Assembly (NCBI GenBank): GCA_963833655.1
Contig: CAWHYL010000005.1
Span: 1-64,000, forward strand
DNA length: 64,000 nt
Source: 3-1-20CM-4-69-9 sp963833655
Lineage (GTDB): Bacteria; Actinomycetota; Thermoleophilia; Gaiellales; Gaiellaceae
Direction of reading: 5' to 3'
Made by a program: the position numbers and the translations under genes. Below, piece by piece: positions 17,753-26,063 of this stretch (position 1 is its first letter; each line of letters opens with the position of its first letter). The notes below the pieces were generated by a model. The model had not been told where the DNA came from. It searched no databases and saw nothing but the letters and a program-made list of their open reading frames with translations.

Positions 17753-18520
17753 TCAGCCAGGCGGGGGCTCTTCTGTTGACCGGTCGGAAGACTCGGGCGC
17801 CGGCGCATCTCCTTGTCGGGCGCCCGCCGTCGGAGGCACAGGTGGCGAAGGCAGTGGCCGGCGCGTCCGCGCGGCAAGGACGATCAATGCGGTGCTCCCT
17901 CCGGTGACGAGCACGCCGCCGAGAAGCACCCCGATCGCAACCCAGAGCAGGAAGGACATCTTGGCGCCCACGTCGATGTGCGCGGCGACGCCACGCGAGC
18001 CGTCGGAGTTCATGAGGACGACCGACCAGTCGCCCTCGCGCACCTTCCACGTCAGCGTCTGTGTCCCGACCCCGGAGGCGGAGGCCGCCCAGAAGTGCTG
18101 CTCGGTCGGCGGCCCTTGGGGCGCGCCTCCCGTGACTGGAAGGTACGTGACTCGGAAGGGATCGAACTCAAGGTCCTCGACATTCGCGTGGGCCACCGGC
18201 CCCAGATACTTGGCAACAGCCGCCTCCGGCCCGATGCCCATGAAGAGCGTCTTCCCACCGGCGCTCTCGCCGCGGATCCGAACCTTCCCGAACCAGCTGT
18301 CGTTCAGGACCCAGCCGGCTCCGTCGGTATCGACTTCGAGCCGCGTACGCGTGAGAGCGTAGGTCGGCGTCGCAAATCGCTCGGTCGGTGTCGTCAGGTA
18401 GCCGTCCTCGCGCTGCGTGCGGTCGGCCCAGAGCAGGAAGCCTCCCCCCGCGAGCAGGGCAAGCCCGAACAGGACGCCGATGCTGCCGAGGACTATGAGA
18501 ATGACGCGACCCGCGCTCAT
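17753..18520 (-). CDS. Membrane protein with two transmembrane helices and an external domain
   Basis: The product has 255 residues. A helix at 5-32 (VILIVLGSIGVLFGLALLAG) and another at about 190-215 (FLLWVAIGVLLGGVLVTGG) flank a 150-residue beta-rich extracytoplasmic domain. A Pro/Ser-rich cytoplasmic tail follows. The layout matches a common actinobacterial membrane family of unknown function. It is the only gene of the 1.2-kb segment between tRNA-fMet copies A and B. Confidence 0.75.
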   Translation of the reverse strand: MSAGRVILIVLGSIGVLFGLALLAGGGFLLWADRTQREDGYLTTPTERFATPTYALTRTRLEVDTDGAGWVLNDSWFGKVRIRGESAGGKTLFMGIGPEAAVAKYLGPVAHANVEDLEFDPFRVTYLPVTGGAPQGPPTEQHFWAASASGVGTQTLTWKVREGDWSVVLMNSDGSRGVAAHIDVGAKMSFLLWVAIGVLLGGVLVTGGSTALIVLAARTRRPLPSPPVPPTAGARQGDAPAPESSDRSTEEPPPG

Positions 18521-18698
18521 CGGTTCCGAACGACGTCAGCAGGACGATCTCGCGCCGCGCTCCATGCAGCGCGATACATGGTCGCGACTGGATAAACGAC
18601 GGCGAAGATGACGCCGAGGTTGACTCATCGCCCCCAGCTCGTCAAGAGCGTTGCGAACCCGGCGGCCTGAATTCCCGCCATACCAGGCCCTAGTCATG

Positions 18699-18725
18699 CG
18701 AAAGGCGCCGTTTCCGACGCCTTCG
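18699..18725 (-). terminator. Terminator-like hairpin beside tRNA-fMet copy B
   Basis: GCGAAAGGCG pairs imperfectly with CGCCTTCGC. The core AGGCGCCGTTTCCG is shared with the hairpin after the intact tRNA (24,284-24,307). The duplication therefore includes the tRNA's own terminator. The T-run is poor. Confidence 0.55.
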
Positions 18726-18772
18726 CAGTAGCGGGGGCAGGATTTGAACCTGCGACCTCCGGGTTATGAGCC
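18726..18772 (-). repeat. Exact 47-bp copy of the tRNA-fMet 3' half (att site B)
   Basis: It is identical over 47 bases to 17,507-17,553 and to the intact tRNA at 24,310-24,356. It lacks the 5' half. It is probably the displaced original tRNA 3' end or the right end of the neighbouring element. Confidence 0.9.
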
Positions 18773-18909
18773 GCCTCGATCATGTACACGCGTTCCGTCG
18801 TATTCCGCCTAAACGCACGCTCCGAGGCAGTTTTCGGCCGCGGCCGTGCATTTAGACGGAACACGGTGACATCCCGGCGGAAGCGCAATGCTTGCAGAAC
18901 GCTTGCAGC
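18773..18909. repeat. Element-end repeat B next to the att core
   Basis: An ungapped match to 17,554-17,690 with scattered substitutions. Best kept are TGTACACGCGTTCCG-like sequence, CAGTTTTCGGCC, ACGGAACACGGTGACAT and the two GCTTGCAG units at 18,890 and 18,901. Confidence 0.65.
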
Positions 18910-19083
18910 GAGCCAGTGCTGCACCTCCGGGTTGCAGTCGGGCACGCGTGATCAAGCGACGTCACTACCCCGCGAGTTGCCGTCGCGCGTTGCGACACGA
19001 CCAGCACGACAAGAACGCCGATGAGGATAGTCCCCTCACCGGCGTCCTCGCTTCCTCAGGTGGCGGCGTCAGGACACGACGTA

Positions 19084-19623
19084 TCACCCGAGCGTGCTGC
19101 ACAGCAGCGCGTCGCCCTGGACGAATTCGTCGTGCGGCCCCTGGAACGTCACGGTTCCGTCGGGATAGAACGTGATGACTCCGGTGTCGTGGACAACGAT
19201 CCCGGCTCGAGGAAGCTTGATCGAGAAGATCTCGCCGACCTGGCGAACCGTGTCGTTGCTCTCGTCGAAGTCGCCGGCGATATCGATCAACTCAGTGAAG
19301 TTGGAGTTGTCTGCGAAGGTCTGCCCCTCCGGGTTCGTGATTACGCCACTGAACGAGTGGTGAATCTGGAGCGGCCCGGGCACGCCATTGCCGTCGAAGA
19401 AGAGGATGAAGTGCACGTCGTCGACGGCGTCCTCGTGGAGCGTGAACGTGCCGCAGTCATAGGTGAAGGTCAGCGGGACCGAGAACGTCCCCTGGAGCGG
19501 TGTCCGGGCGGCCGCCGCGGCGGTGATTACGAGCGCGAGGACCGCCGCCGCAAGCGTGACACCGACGAGTCGCGTGCGAGTGGTGGGCGCCGCGTATGTC
19601 CGGGTTCTGGCTCGGATAGTCAT
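19084..19623 (-). CDS. Secreted protein of unknown function
   Basis: The product has 179 residues. A signal peptide spans about 1-42 (basic start, LVGVTLAAAVLALVITAAAA). The mature part is beta-rich and acidic (DDVHFILFFDGNG, TGVITFYPDGTVTF), with two cysteines that may pair. The ATG at 19,621-19,623 has an ideal ribosome binding site, AAAGGAGGAACG. It follows another secreted protein of similar build on the same strand, so the two are probably co-transcribed paralogs or partners. Confidence 0.75.
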   Translation of the reverse strand: MTIRARTRTYAAPTTRTRLVGVTLAAAVLALVITAAAAARTPLQGTFSVPLTFTYDCGTFTLHEDAVDDVHFILFFDGNGVPGPLQIHHSFSGVITNPEGQTFADNSNFTELIDIAGDFDESNDTVRQVGEIFSIKLPRAGIVVHDTGVITFYPDGTVTFQGPHDEFVQGDALLCSTLG

Positions 19624-19660
19624 CGTTCCTCCTTTCGTCGGTTGGGACGTGCTCGGGGTC

Positions 19661-20293
19661 TCACGCTGCTCCCAGCGCGCCACAGAGCTTCGCGACCGCC
19701 GAGGTGTCGCCGTTGCCGTAGTAGTCGGTGAAGTCCTGCGGTCCCGCCGAGAACAGGTCGGTCCCGTCGACCGCCTCGATCACCCTGCCCGCCTCGAGGG
19801 CGACTGCGCCCAGGTGCGGCACCGTGATCACGAACTCGCCGACGATCGTAACCGTCCTCGAACTGAGGTCGCCGGGGATTGCGAGCACCGACGTGTGGAT
19901 CTCGTACTGCGTCCAGGGAACCGTCGCGCCAGTGATCGGGTTGATGAACTCTCCGGCAGAGTCGTCGCGCAGGACGCGCTTGGTCAGGTTGCCGTCGCGG
20001 TCGTAATAGCGGGCGGCGCGTTCGTCAAGGCTGGCGGTTTGCCAGGCGTTGAAGGCGTTGGCGCCGCTACCACAGCGGAGGCCGGTCTCTTCGGGCCCGG
20101 AAGATTCGCTGATCGTGCCGTGACAGATCGTGCCGCTGCCGACCGCCATGCAGGTGTAGAACGACGGCGGCGGCGGTGTCAGGGTCTGGGTCACCGGCTG
20201 CCCCGCGAAGGCACCAGGCACGAGCGTCAGTCCCGCAATCACTGCCCCGATCAGGAGCGATCGCGGCTTCCTCCATAGGTGCTTCATGGTCAT
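19661..20293 (-). CDS. Secreted protein related in build to its downstream neighbour
   Basis: The product has 210 residues. A signal peptide spans about 1-31 (LLIGAVIAGLTLVPGAFA, likely cleaved before GQPVT). The mature domain is beta-rich with four cysteines (FYTCMAVGSGTICHG and others) and a middle TGATVPWTQYEIHTSVL. GGGAGGAACA precedes the ATG. The gene ends 37 bases before the next secreted protein. No catalytic motif was seen; a cell-surface binding protein is likely. Confidence 0.75.
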   Translation of the reverse strand: MTMKHLWRKPRSLLIGAVIAGLTLVPGAFAGQPVTQTLTPPPPSFYTCMAVGSGTICHGTISESSGPEETGLRCGSGANAFNAWQTASLDERAARYYDRDGNLTKRVLRDDSAGEFINPITGATVPWTQYEIHTSVLAIPGDLSSRTVTIVGEFVITVPHLGAVALEAGRVIEAVDGTDLFSAGPQDFTDYYGNGDTSAVAKLCGALGAA

Positions 20294-20350
20294 TGTTCCT
20301 CCCTCCCTTTATCCAGGTTGGTTTGGTGCTCTTCTCGGCGCCTCCATGCC

Positions 20351-20731
20351 TCAGGCGCCCGTCAACGTGCTCCGTGCGGGCACACCCGGTCTTCGCGCGC
20401 GCCGGGTGATTGCGAGCGTGAGCGCCGCGACCCCAGCAAGCGCCAGACCTGCGACACCTGCGCCAATGGCTGCGTCAGCCCAGACGAAGCCCGCCGGCTT
20501 GACGACCCTCACGACGGTGATCGGTCCTCGTGCAATGGGATGCTGCAAGGGGACATGCTTCGGGCCGAGCCGGTCAATCTCGCGACTCGAAGCCGTCCAA
20601 GTCGCGGAAGTGGACGAGGACGCGGCCCCCCGATCGCCCGGTACGTGGTAGGCCTGTGCAGCGGGGACGGCAAGCGCTGACGCGGCGACAGCCACGATGA
20701 TGATTCGTCCCCGGGAGAAGCTGGAGTTCAC
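20351..20731 (-). CDS. Small exported, membrane-anchored protein
   Basis: The product has 126 residues from a GTG start with AAGGGAGCGAAC upstream. A signal peptide at 1-27 (IIIVAVAASALAVPAAQA) precedes a short external part. A C-terminal membrane helix (AAIGAGVAGLALAGVAALTLA) is followed by Arg-rich residues, so the protein is anchored by its tail. It is first in the leftward set of three exported proteins and divergent from the SARP-fusion gene at 20,906. Confidence 0.7.
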   Translation of the reverse strand: MNSSFSRGRIIIVAVAASALAVPAAQAYHVPGDRGAASSSTSATWTASSREIDRLGPKHVPLQHPIARGPITVVRVVKPAGFVWADAAIGAGVAGLALAGVAALTLAITRRARRPGVPARSTLTGA

Positions 20732-20905
20732 GTTCGCTCCCTTCGTGCCTTCCGGCCGCCCGATGCGGCTGGTGGTTCGCCAAGCCTGCGAGGCGAGCCT
20801 CAACGCGGGCTCGCGCCGTGCGCGCAGTTCCTCAACAGCGGCCGCGAGGCTGTTCGCGCTGATCGGGCGGTGCTAGCTTGCGCGAGGTCGAGCGACGGGT
20901 GAGAC

Positions 20906-23900
20906 ATGGAGTTTGGACTGCTCGGGCCGGTCGAGGTCGAGGACGAGGGGCGCCTTATCCCGCTCGGGAGTGCGAAGCAACGTGCGCTGCTCGCGATCCT
21001 GCTCTTGCACGGGAACGAGGTTGTCTCCCGTGACCGATTGATCAACGATCTCTGGGGGGAGCGACCCCCGGAGAGCGCCTCGCACAGCCTCGAGGTTTAC
21101 GTCTCGCGTCTGCGCAAGGCGCTGCAACCGGACGGCGGCGAGTCGTTGCTGGTGACGCGGCCAGGCGGCTATGCGTTGCGACTCGGGTCGGAGCAGCTCG
21201 ACCTGTCACGCTTCGAACACCTCGCCGAGAGCGGGCGTAGCGCCCTCGCGGCCGGCAACTATGACACCGCGGCGGTTCAGCTCCGCGAGGCGCTGTCGCT
21301 CTGGCGCGGACCAGCACTCGGCGATCTCGCCTACGAACCGTTCGCGCGACCGGAGGCCGAACGGCTGGAAGAGCAACGATTGGCGGCCCTGGAGGAGAGA
21401 ATCGAGGCGGAGCTCGCACTCGGCCGCCACGCCGCGCTGATCGGGGAGCTCGAGTCCCTGAGTCGAGAGCATCCGCTGCGCGAGCGGCTGCGCGGTCAGC
21501 TGATGCTCGCCCTCTACCGTTGCGGTCGCCAGGCCGAGGCGCTCGAGGCCTACCGGAAAACGAGACACCATCTCCTTGACGAACTCGGAATCGACCCGAG
21601 CCCGGCGCTGCGGCGCCTCGAGCAGGCGATCCTGCGCCAAGACCCGGCACTCGAGCTGTCGGGCCAACTACCCGCCGACGAGGATGGACGGCCTCCGATC
21701 GAGCCCGTTGCGCGGAAGGGGCGCCGGCTGTCTATCCCGAATTGGCGGTCAGCTGGTCTCGCGGTTGCCGTCGCCGGACTACTCATAGCCGTCGCCGCCG
21801 CCGCGACCGTTGTGCTTACCGGAAGATCCACCCGCTCCCTCGATCGGATCGACGCGAATGCCGTCGGCATCGTCGATCCGCACGGCGGCCGAATCAGGAA
21901 GGAGCTGCTTCTGGACGCGACCCCGGCTCAGCTGGCGACAGGGGCGGCCTCGGTCTGGGCGGTGAGTCCCAACAGTCAAACCGTTTCACGGATCGACCCC
22001 GCGAGCGTACGCGTCACGCAGACGATCGACGTGGGCGGCGGTCCCGGCGGGATCGCCTTCGGCGGTAACGCTCTTTGGGTCGCCAATAGTCTCGACGGGA
22101 CAGTCTTTCGGATCGATCCGGGCACGAACCGCGTCGTCGACCGGATTCCGGTCGGAAACGTTCCGACGGCGGTCGCTGCCGGTTTCGGCTCTATCTGGAC
22201 CACCAACTCGGGCGACCTGTCGGTCACTCGACTCAACGCGAAGACCGGGCGACACCTCAAGACGATTGCCACGGGAGATGTCGGTAGGGGCATCGCGGCG
22301 GGTGGTGACGCGGTCTGGGTGAGCGACGACGCAGCCGGCCGCGTCTCGCGCATCGATCCACAGACGAACGTCGTGACCGACCGGATCAGCGTCGGGAACG
22401 GCGCAAGCGCCCTCGCGTACGGCGAAGGCTCAGTGTGGGTTGCAAACGGGCTCGACGGAACGGTCTCGCGCATCAACCCCGTGACCGACGTCCCGATCAC
22501 ATTGCCGGTCGGCGGAAATCCCGGTCGCATCACCATCGCAGGCAAGGACGTCTGGGTGAGCGACGAGGCCCGAAACAGGATCGTACGCATCGACCCCCAA
22601 CGGAACCGCGTCGTTGCGAGCATCGAGACAGGCAATCGCGCTGCTGGAATGACCGTCGCCGCCGGACGGATCTGGGTCGCGGCGCAGGCAGTCGGGCCGC
22701 CACATCGAGGCGGCACGCTCCGGATCATCTCGACGGGCTTTCTCGGCCCGCTCGACCCGAACGGGGACTATTCCATCTGGAATCTCTTGATTGTCACCAA
22801 CGACGGCCTGACTGCGTTCAAGAGAGTTGGAGGCGTCGACGGAAGCGAGCTCGTCCCCGATCTTGCGACGTCCCTGCCGAAACCAAGCGACGGCGGCCGC
22901 ACGTACGTCTTCCGCGTGCGCGCGGGCATCCGCTACTCGAACGGTCGGATCGTGCGCCCGGCCGACTTCCGCTACTCGCTCGAGCGCCTGTTCGCACTTC
23001 ACTCCGTCGGGACGTATCTCTATGTCGGCATTCGCGGCGCGGCCCAGTGTGACCGTCGGCCGCTTCGCTGCGACCTCCACAGAGGCGTGGTCACCGACGA
23101 TGCAGCCGGTACGGTCACCTTCCATCTGATCGCGCCTGATCCGGACTTTCCGGACAAGCTTGCGCTCCCGTTTGCGACAGCGGTCCCGGTCGGGACGCCG
23201 AAGCGAAAGATGACCGTTCCGGCGACCGGTCCCTACGTGATCGCGAGCTACGCGCCGAAGCGGCAGCTCGAGCTGCGGCGAAACCCGCGCTTCCGCGAAT
23301 GGTCGAACGCGGCACAGCCAGACGGCTACCCGGACGAAATCAGCTGGAGGTTCGTCGTCGCCGACCAACCGAAGGTGACAGCCGTCGAGCGCGGCGAAGC
23401 GGACTGGTTGAACGACATCCCGCCCAGGAACCGCCTCACCGAGCTCCGCACCCAGTATGCGAGCCAACTCCACACGTCCTTTAGTCCCGCCACGCAGTAC
23501 CTCTTTCTGAACACGAGATTGGCGCCGTTCAACGACGTCCGCGTCCGCAAGGCGCTCAACTACGCGATCAACCGGAACGTCGTCGTCAGGCTCTGGGGCG
23601 GCCCGGAACTCGCGCGACCGACGTGCCAGGTGCTCCCGCCAAGCTTCCCCGGCTACAGCCGCTATTGCCCGTACACCCGCGACCCAATAGCGACAGGCGC
23701 GTGGACCGGTCCGGACCTCGCGAAGGCGAGGCGGCTCGTCGCGGCGTCCCGTACAAAAGGCACCCGAGTCACGGTGTGGAGCTTCAACCAGCCCCCCTGG
23801 GCTGATATGGCCCGCTACACGGCCGCGCTGCTCAATCGGCTCGGCTACCGGGCGACGACCAAGGGGATTAAGCCCAGCGTTTACCCCCAAACAATCGAGG

Positions 23901-24265
23901 ACTCCAGAAACAAGGCTCAGATCGGTCAGTTCGCCTGGGGCGCCGACTATCCGCGGGCATCGAACTTCTTCACGCCGAATCTGACCTGCCGCTCCTTCCA
24001 GCCGCACAGTCCCTCGAACCTCAACGTCTCGCAATTCTGCAACCACAAGATCGATGCTGAGATCGAGAACGCGCTGGCGCAACAGCTCACGAATCCCGAG
24101 GGAACGAGCAGGCTCTGGGCCCAGATCGACCGCGACGTCGTCGACGAAGCGCCGTGGGTCCCGCTGTACACATCCGCCCAGCCCAACTTCCTGTCCAAGC
24201 GAACCGGCAACTACCAGTTCAGTCCGCAGTGGGGCGTCCTGCTCGACCAACTCTGGGTGAGATAG
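20906..24265 (+). CDS. SARP-type activator fused to membrane helix, beta-propeller and peptide-binding protein
   Basis: The protein has 1,119 residues. Residues 1-95 are an OmpR-like winged helix (LINDLWGERPPESASHSLEV) and 96-245 a bacterial transcriptional activation domain (BTAD), together a SARP regulator. A single membrane helix lies at about 283-305. Residues 315-590 form a YVTN-like propeller with repeated VWVAN/RIDP units. From about 605 to the end is an SBP_bac_5 oligopeptide-binding domain (GGTLRIISTG, then RAGIRYSNGR). Predicted topology puts the DNA-binding part inside and the propeller and binding domain outside, making a one-protein ligand-to-promoter sensor. It is divergent from three exported proteins, its likeliest targets. 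The ligand is unknown. Confidence 0.9.
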   Translation: MEFGLLGPVEVEDEGRLIPLGSAKQRALLAILLLHGNEVVSRDRLINDLWGERPPESASHSLEVYVSRLRKALQPDGGESLLVTRPGGYALRLGSEQLDLSRFEHLAESGRSALAAGNYDTAAVQLREALSLWRGPALGDLAYEPFARPEAERLEEQRLAALEERIEAELALGRHAALIGELESLSREHPLRERLRGQLMLALYRCGRQAEALEAYRKTRHHLLDELGIDPSPALRRLEQAILRQDPALELSGQLPADEDGRPPIEPVARKGRRLSIPNWRSAGLAVAVAGLLIAVAAAATVVLTGRSTRSLDRIDANAVGIVDPHGGRIRKELLLDATPAQLATGAASVWAVSPNSQTVSRIDPASVRVTQTIDVGGGPGGIAFGGNALWVANSLDGTVFRIDPGTNRVVDRIPVGNVPTAVAAGFGSIWTTNSGDLSVTRLNAKTGRHLKTIATGDVGRGIAAGGDAVWVSDDAAGRVSRIDPQTNVVTDRISVGNGASALAYGEGSVWVANGLDGTVSRINPVTDVPITLPVGGNPGRITIAGKDVWVSDEARNRIVRIDPQRNRVVASIETGNRAAGMTVAAGRIWVAAQAVGPPHRGGTLRIISTGFLGPLDPNGDYSIWNLLIVTNDGLTAFKRVGGVDGSELVPDLATSLPKPSDGGRTYVFRVRAGIRYSNGRIVRPADFRYSLERLFALHSVGTYLYVGIRGAAQCDRRPLRCDLHRGVVTDDAAGTVTFHLIAPDPDFPDKLALPFATAVPVGTPKRKMTVPATGPYVIASYAPKRQLELRRNPRFREWSNAAQPDGYPDEISWRFVVADQPKVTAVERGEADWLNDIPPRNRLTELRTQYASQLHTSFSPATQYLFLNTRLAPFNDVRVRKALNYAINRNVVVRLWGGPELARPTCQVLPPSFPGYSRYCPYTRDPIATGAWTGPDLAKARRLVAASRTKGTRVTVWSFNQPPWADMARYTAALLNRLGYRATTKGIKPSVYPQTIEDSRNKAQIGQFAWGADYPRASNFFTPNLTCRSFQPHSPSNLNVSQFCNHKIDAEIENALAQQLTNPEGTSRLWAQIDRDVVDEAPWVPLYTSAQPNFLSKRTGNYQFSPQWGVLLDQLWVR

Positions 24266-24283
24266 TCACGTGCCTCAAAGTGA

Positions 24284-24307
24284 CGAGGCGCCGTTTCCGG
24301 CGCCTCG
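24284..24307 (-). terminator. Hairpin ending the tRNA-fMet transcript
   Basis: CGAGGCGCC pairs perfectly with GGCGCCTCG around GTTTCC. It lies directly after the tRNA on the minus strand. The following T content is modest (CACTTTGAGG). A related hairpin accompanies the tRNA copy at 18,726. Confidence 0.65.
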
Positions 24308-24312
24308 TGCAG

Positions 24313-24386
24313 TAGCGGGGGCAGGATTTGAACCTGCGACCTCCGGGTTATGAGCCCGGCGAGCTACCTGACTGCTCCACCCCGCG
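24313..24386 (-). tRNA. Initiator tRNA-fMet (anticodon CAT)
   Basis: 74 bases without CCA. The anticodon loop is CTCATAA. The anticodon stem ends in the three G-C pairs (GGG/CCC) that mark initiator tRNAs, and the first acceptor pair is a C-T mismatch, also an initiator hallmark. The D-arm begins GGAGCAG and the T-loop is TTCAAAT. It is the intact member of the set duplicated at 17,507 and 18,726. Its 5' 23 bases overlap the end of the PAP2 gene on the same strand. Confidence 0.97.
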
Positions 24387-25110
24387 TCGCTAGGTCGCCA
24401 GTATAGCTCGCCCCCGCGCGGAACGGCACCGTCGCCGCGAACCCCACAGCCATCACGAGCGCGCCCGCGACAGCGTCGAACATGAAGTGGTTACCGGTCA
24501 CGACGATCGTCAGCAGCACGGCCGCGGGATACAACACCGCAGCGGCGCGCACGAGCGCGTTCCGTCCGTAGAGGAGCAGCCCGGCCCCGACCGCGAGCGC
24601 CCAGCCGGCGTGAAGGCTCGGCACGGCCGCCACCGGGTTCGAGAAGCGCTCGTGATGCGGCCGGCCGATGTTGACACCCGAGTACAGGTCGATCGTGTCC
24701 CTGACGCCGACGTGCGCGAGTCGCGGCGGCGCGGTCGGGTAGCGCCAGTGGATGACGAGCGCGAGCGCAGTCGCCACGACGAATCCGTCCCGAAAGATCG
24801 CGAAGCCGTCGCGGTTGCGGCAGTACAGCCAGACGAAGAACACGCCCGTGACGACGAAGTGGCTCGAGAGGTAGAACCAGTTCAGCCCGCGCACGAGCGC
24901 CGGAAACTGGAGGAACCAGCCCTGGATCGACCGCTCCCACGCCACGTGGAAGACCTGCTCGAGCCGAAGCACGTGATGTGCGTTGGCGGTCGCCTGCGGC
25001 CAGTCGGTCGGAATCAACCTGCGCAGAAGCCGGTACGACTCTGCAAGCGCGATGACGAGCCCGATTTGCACGACGGCGTCGAGGCGGCGCACACGGGGCC
25101 CATTACCCAC
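24364..25110 (-). CDS. PAP2-superfamily membrane phosphatase / inositol-phosphoceramide-synthase-like protein
   Basis: The product has 248 residues with about five to six membrane helices. The PAP2 signature is VPSLHAGWA followed by GNHFMFDAVAG, with the catalytic histidines; the first motif is reduced (PTAPPR). The AUR1-like layout suggests transfer or removal of a lipid-linked phosphate at the outer membrane face. The start is GTG at 25,108-25,110, only 20 bases from the divergent Ppx gene, so a later start is possible. The reading frame ends inside the tRNA-fMet gene. Confidence 0.8.
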   Translation of the reverse strand: MGNGPRVRRLDAVVQIGLVIALAESYRLLRRLIPTDWPQATANAHHVLRLEQVFHVAWERSIQGWFLQFPALVRGLNWFYLSSHFVVTGVFFVWLYCRNRDGFAIFRDGFVVATALALVIHWRYPTAPPRLAHVGVRDTIDLYSGVNIGRPHHERFSNPVAAVPSLHAGWALAVGAGLLLYGRNALVRAAAVLYPAAVLLTIVVTGNHFMFDAVAGALVMAVGFAATVPFRAGASYTGDLATRGGAVR

Positions 25111-25130
25111 GCGCCGCTAGCATCGAACGC

Positions 25131-26063
25131 GTGGCGCGCGTGGCCGCGGTCGATCTCGGCACGAACTCGACGCGGCTCCTCGTCGCGGACATCGTCGACG
25201 GCCGGATCGGCGACCTGACCCGGCAGACGCAAGTGACGCGGCTCGGCGAGGGCGTGGACGAGCGGCGGCGCCTCCTCCCCGTTCCGATCACACGGGTGCG
25301 GAACACCTTGACGGACTATCGCCGCACGGCGGAGGGGCTCGGGGCCGAGCGCACGCTCGCGGTCGCGACGAGCGCGATTCGCGACGCGGACAACGGCGAG
25401 GCGTTCCTCGGCGAGGTCGAATGGAGCTACGGCTTCGTGACGCGCCTGCTGTCCGGCCACGACGAGGCACTGCTGACGTACCGGGGCGTGACGGCCGAGC
25501 GGCCCATCGCCGCCGGAACGGTCATCCTCGACGTCGGCGGCGGTTCGACGGAGCTCGTCGCGGGCGAGCCGGACGGCGTGCGCTGGCACGACAGTCTCGA
25601 CATGGGCTCCGTCCAGCTGACGGAGCGGTTCCTCCGGAGCGATCCCCCGGCGCAGGAGGAGCTTGCCGCCTGCGCCGCCGCAGTCCGGGCGCTGCTCGCG
25701 GAGCGTGTGCCCGACGACATCCGCGAACGCACGAAGTCCGCCGTGGGCGTCGCCGGCACGATCACGACGCTCGCTGCGCTCGCCGGCGAATCGCCGCTGA
25801 CGGCGGGGGCGCTCGCGACGCAGCTCGACCGGCTGGCGCGCCTGCCTGTGGCGGAGCGACGCACGCTGCAGGCACTCGACCCCGAGCGCGCGACGGTCAT
25901 CGTCGCGGGGGCCGTGATCGTGCGCGAGGCGCTCGCGTTCTTCGGCCTCGAAGCGCTCGAGGTCAGCGAGCGGGACCTCCTCGACGGTGCTGCCCTCGCG
26001 GCCGCAGAGCTGCCCGAGACGGAGGAGGGTGCCGTGCCGCCGGGCGCCTACACCTGCTGCTGA
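25131..26063 (+). CDS. ppx: Ppx/GppA-family exopolyphosphatase
   Basis: The product has 310 residues and the ASKHA ATPase fold: phosphate-1 loop DLGTNSTRLL at residues 8-17 and phosphate-2 loop ILDVGGGSTEL near 140. It has the two-domain short form common in actinobacteria. Such enzymes trim polyphosphate or hydrolyse pppGpp to ppGpp, and short actinobacterial forms often prefer short-chain polyphosphate. The start is GTG 25,131; a second GTG nine bases later is also possible. It converges with the CBS gene, overlapping by 16 bases. Confidence 0.9.
   Translation: MARVAAVDLGTNSTRLLVADIVDGRIGDLTRQTQVTRLGEGVDERRRLLPVPITRVRNTLTDYRRTAEGLGAERTLAVATSAIRDADNGEAFLGEVEWSYGFVTRLLSGHDEALLTYRGVTAERPIAAGTVILDVGGGSTELVAGEPDGVRWHDSLDMGSVQLTERFLRSDPPAQEELAACAAAVRALLAERVPDDIRERTKSAVGVAGTITTLAALAGESPLTAGALATQLDRLARLPVAERRTLQALDPERATVIVAGAVIVREALAFFGLEALEVSERDLLDGAALAAAELPETEEGAVPPGAYTCC

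Larger units (their letters stand above)
18521..19083. other. Intergenic stretch carrying att site B
   Basis: It contains the terminator-like hairpin, the second tRNA-fMet 3'-half copy and its flanking repeat, listed separately. From 18,910 to 19,083 nothing was recognised. Confidence 0.5.
17507..24386. mobile_element. Accretion zone at tRNA-fMet: two segments bounded by three att-like repeats
   Basis: Three identical 47-bp repeats at 17,507, 18,726 and 24,310 divide the zone into segments of about 1.2 and 5.6 kb, stacked on the 3' side of the intact tRNA. The two broken copies share a further 137 bp of flanking sequence, so related elements used the same site. No integrase lies inside, so the segments would have needed an integrase in trans or have lost their own. 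Confidence 0.65.

Noticed and set aside
17507..18772. The two tRNA-fMet-like sequences as additional functional tRNA genes
   Set aside because: Only the 3' half with the anticodon loop is present. Acceptor 5' strand and D-arm are replaced by element sequence.
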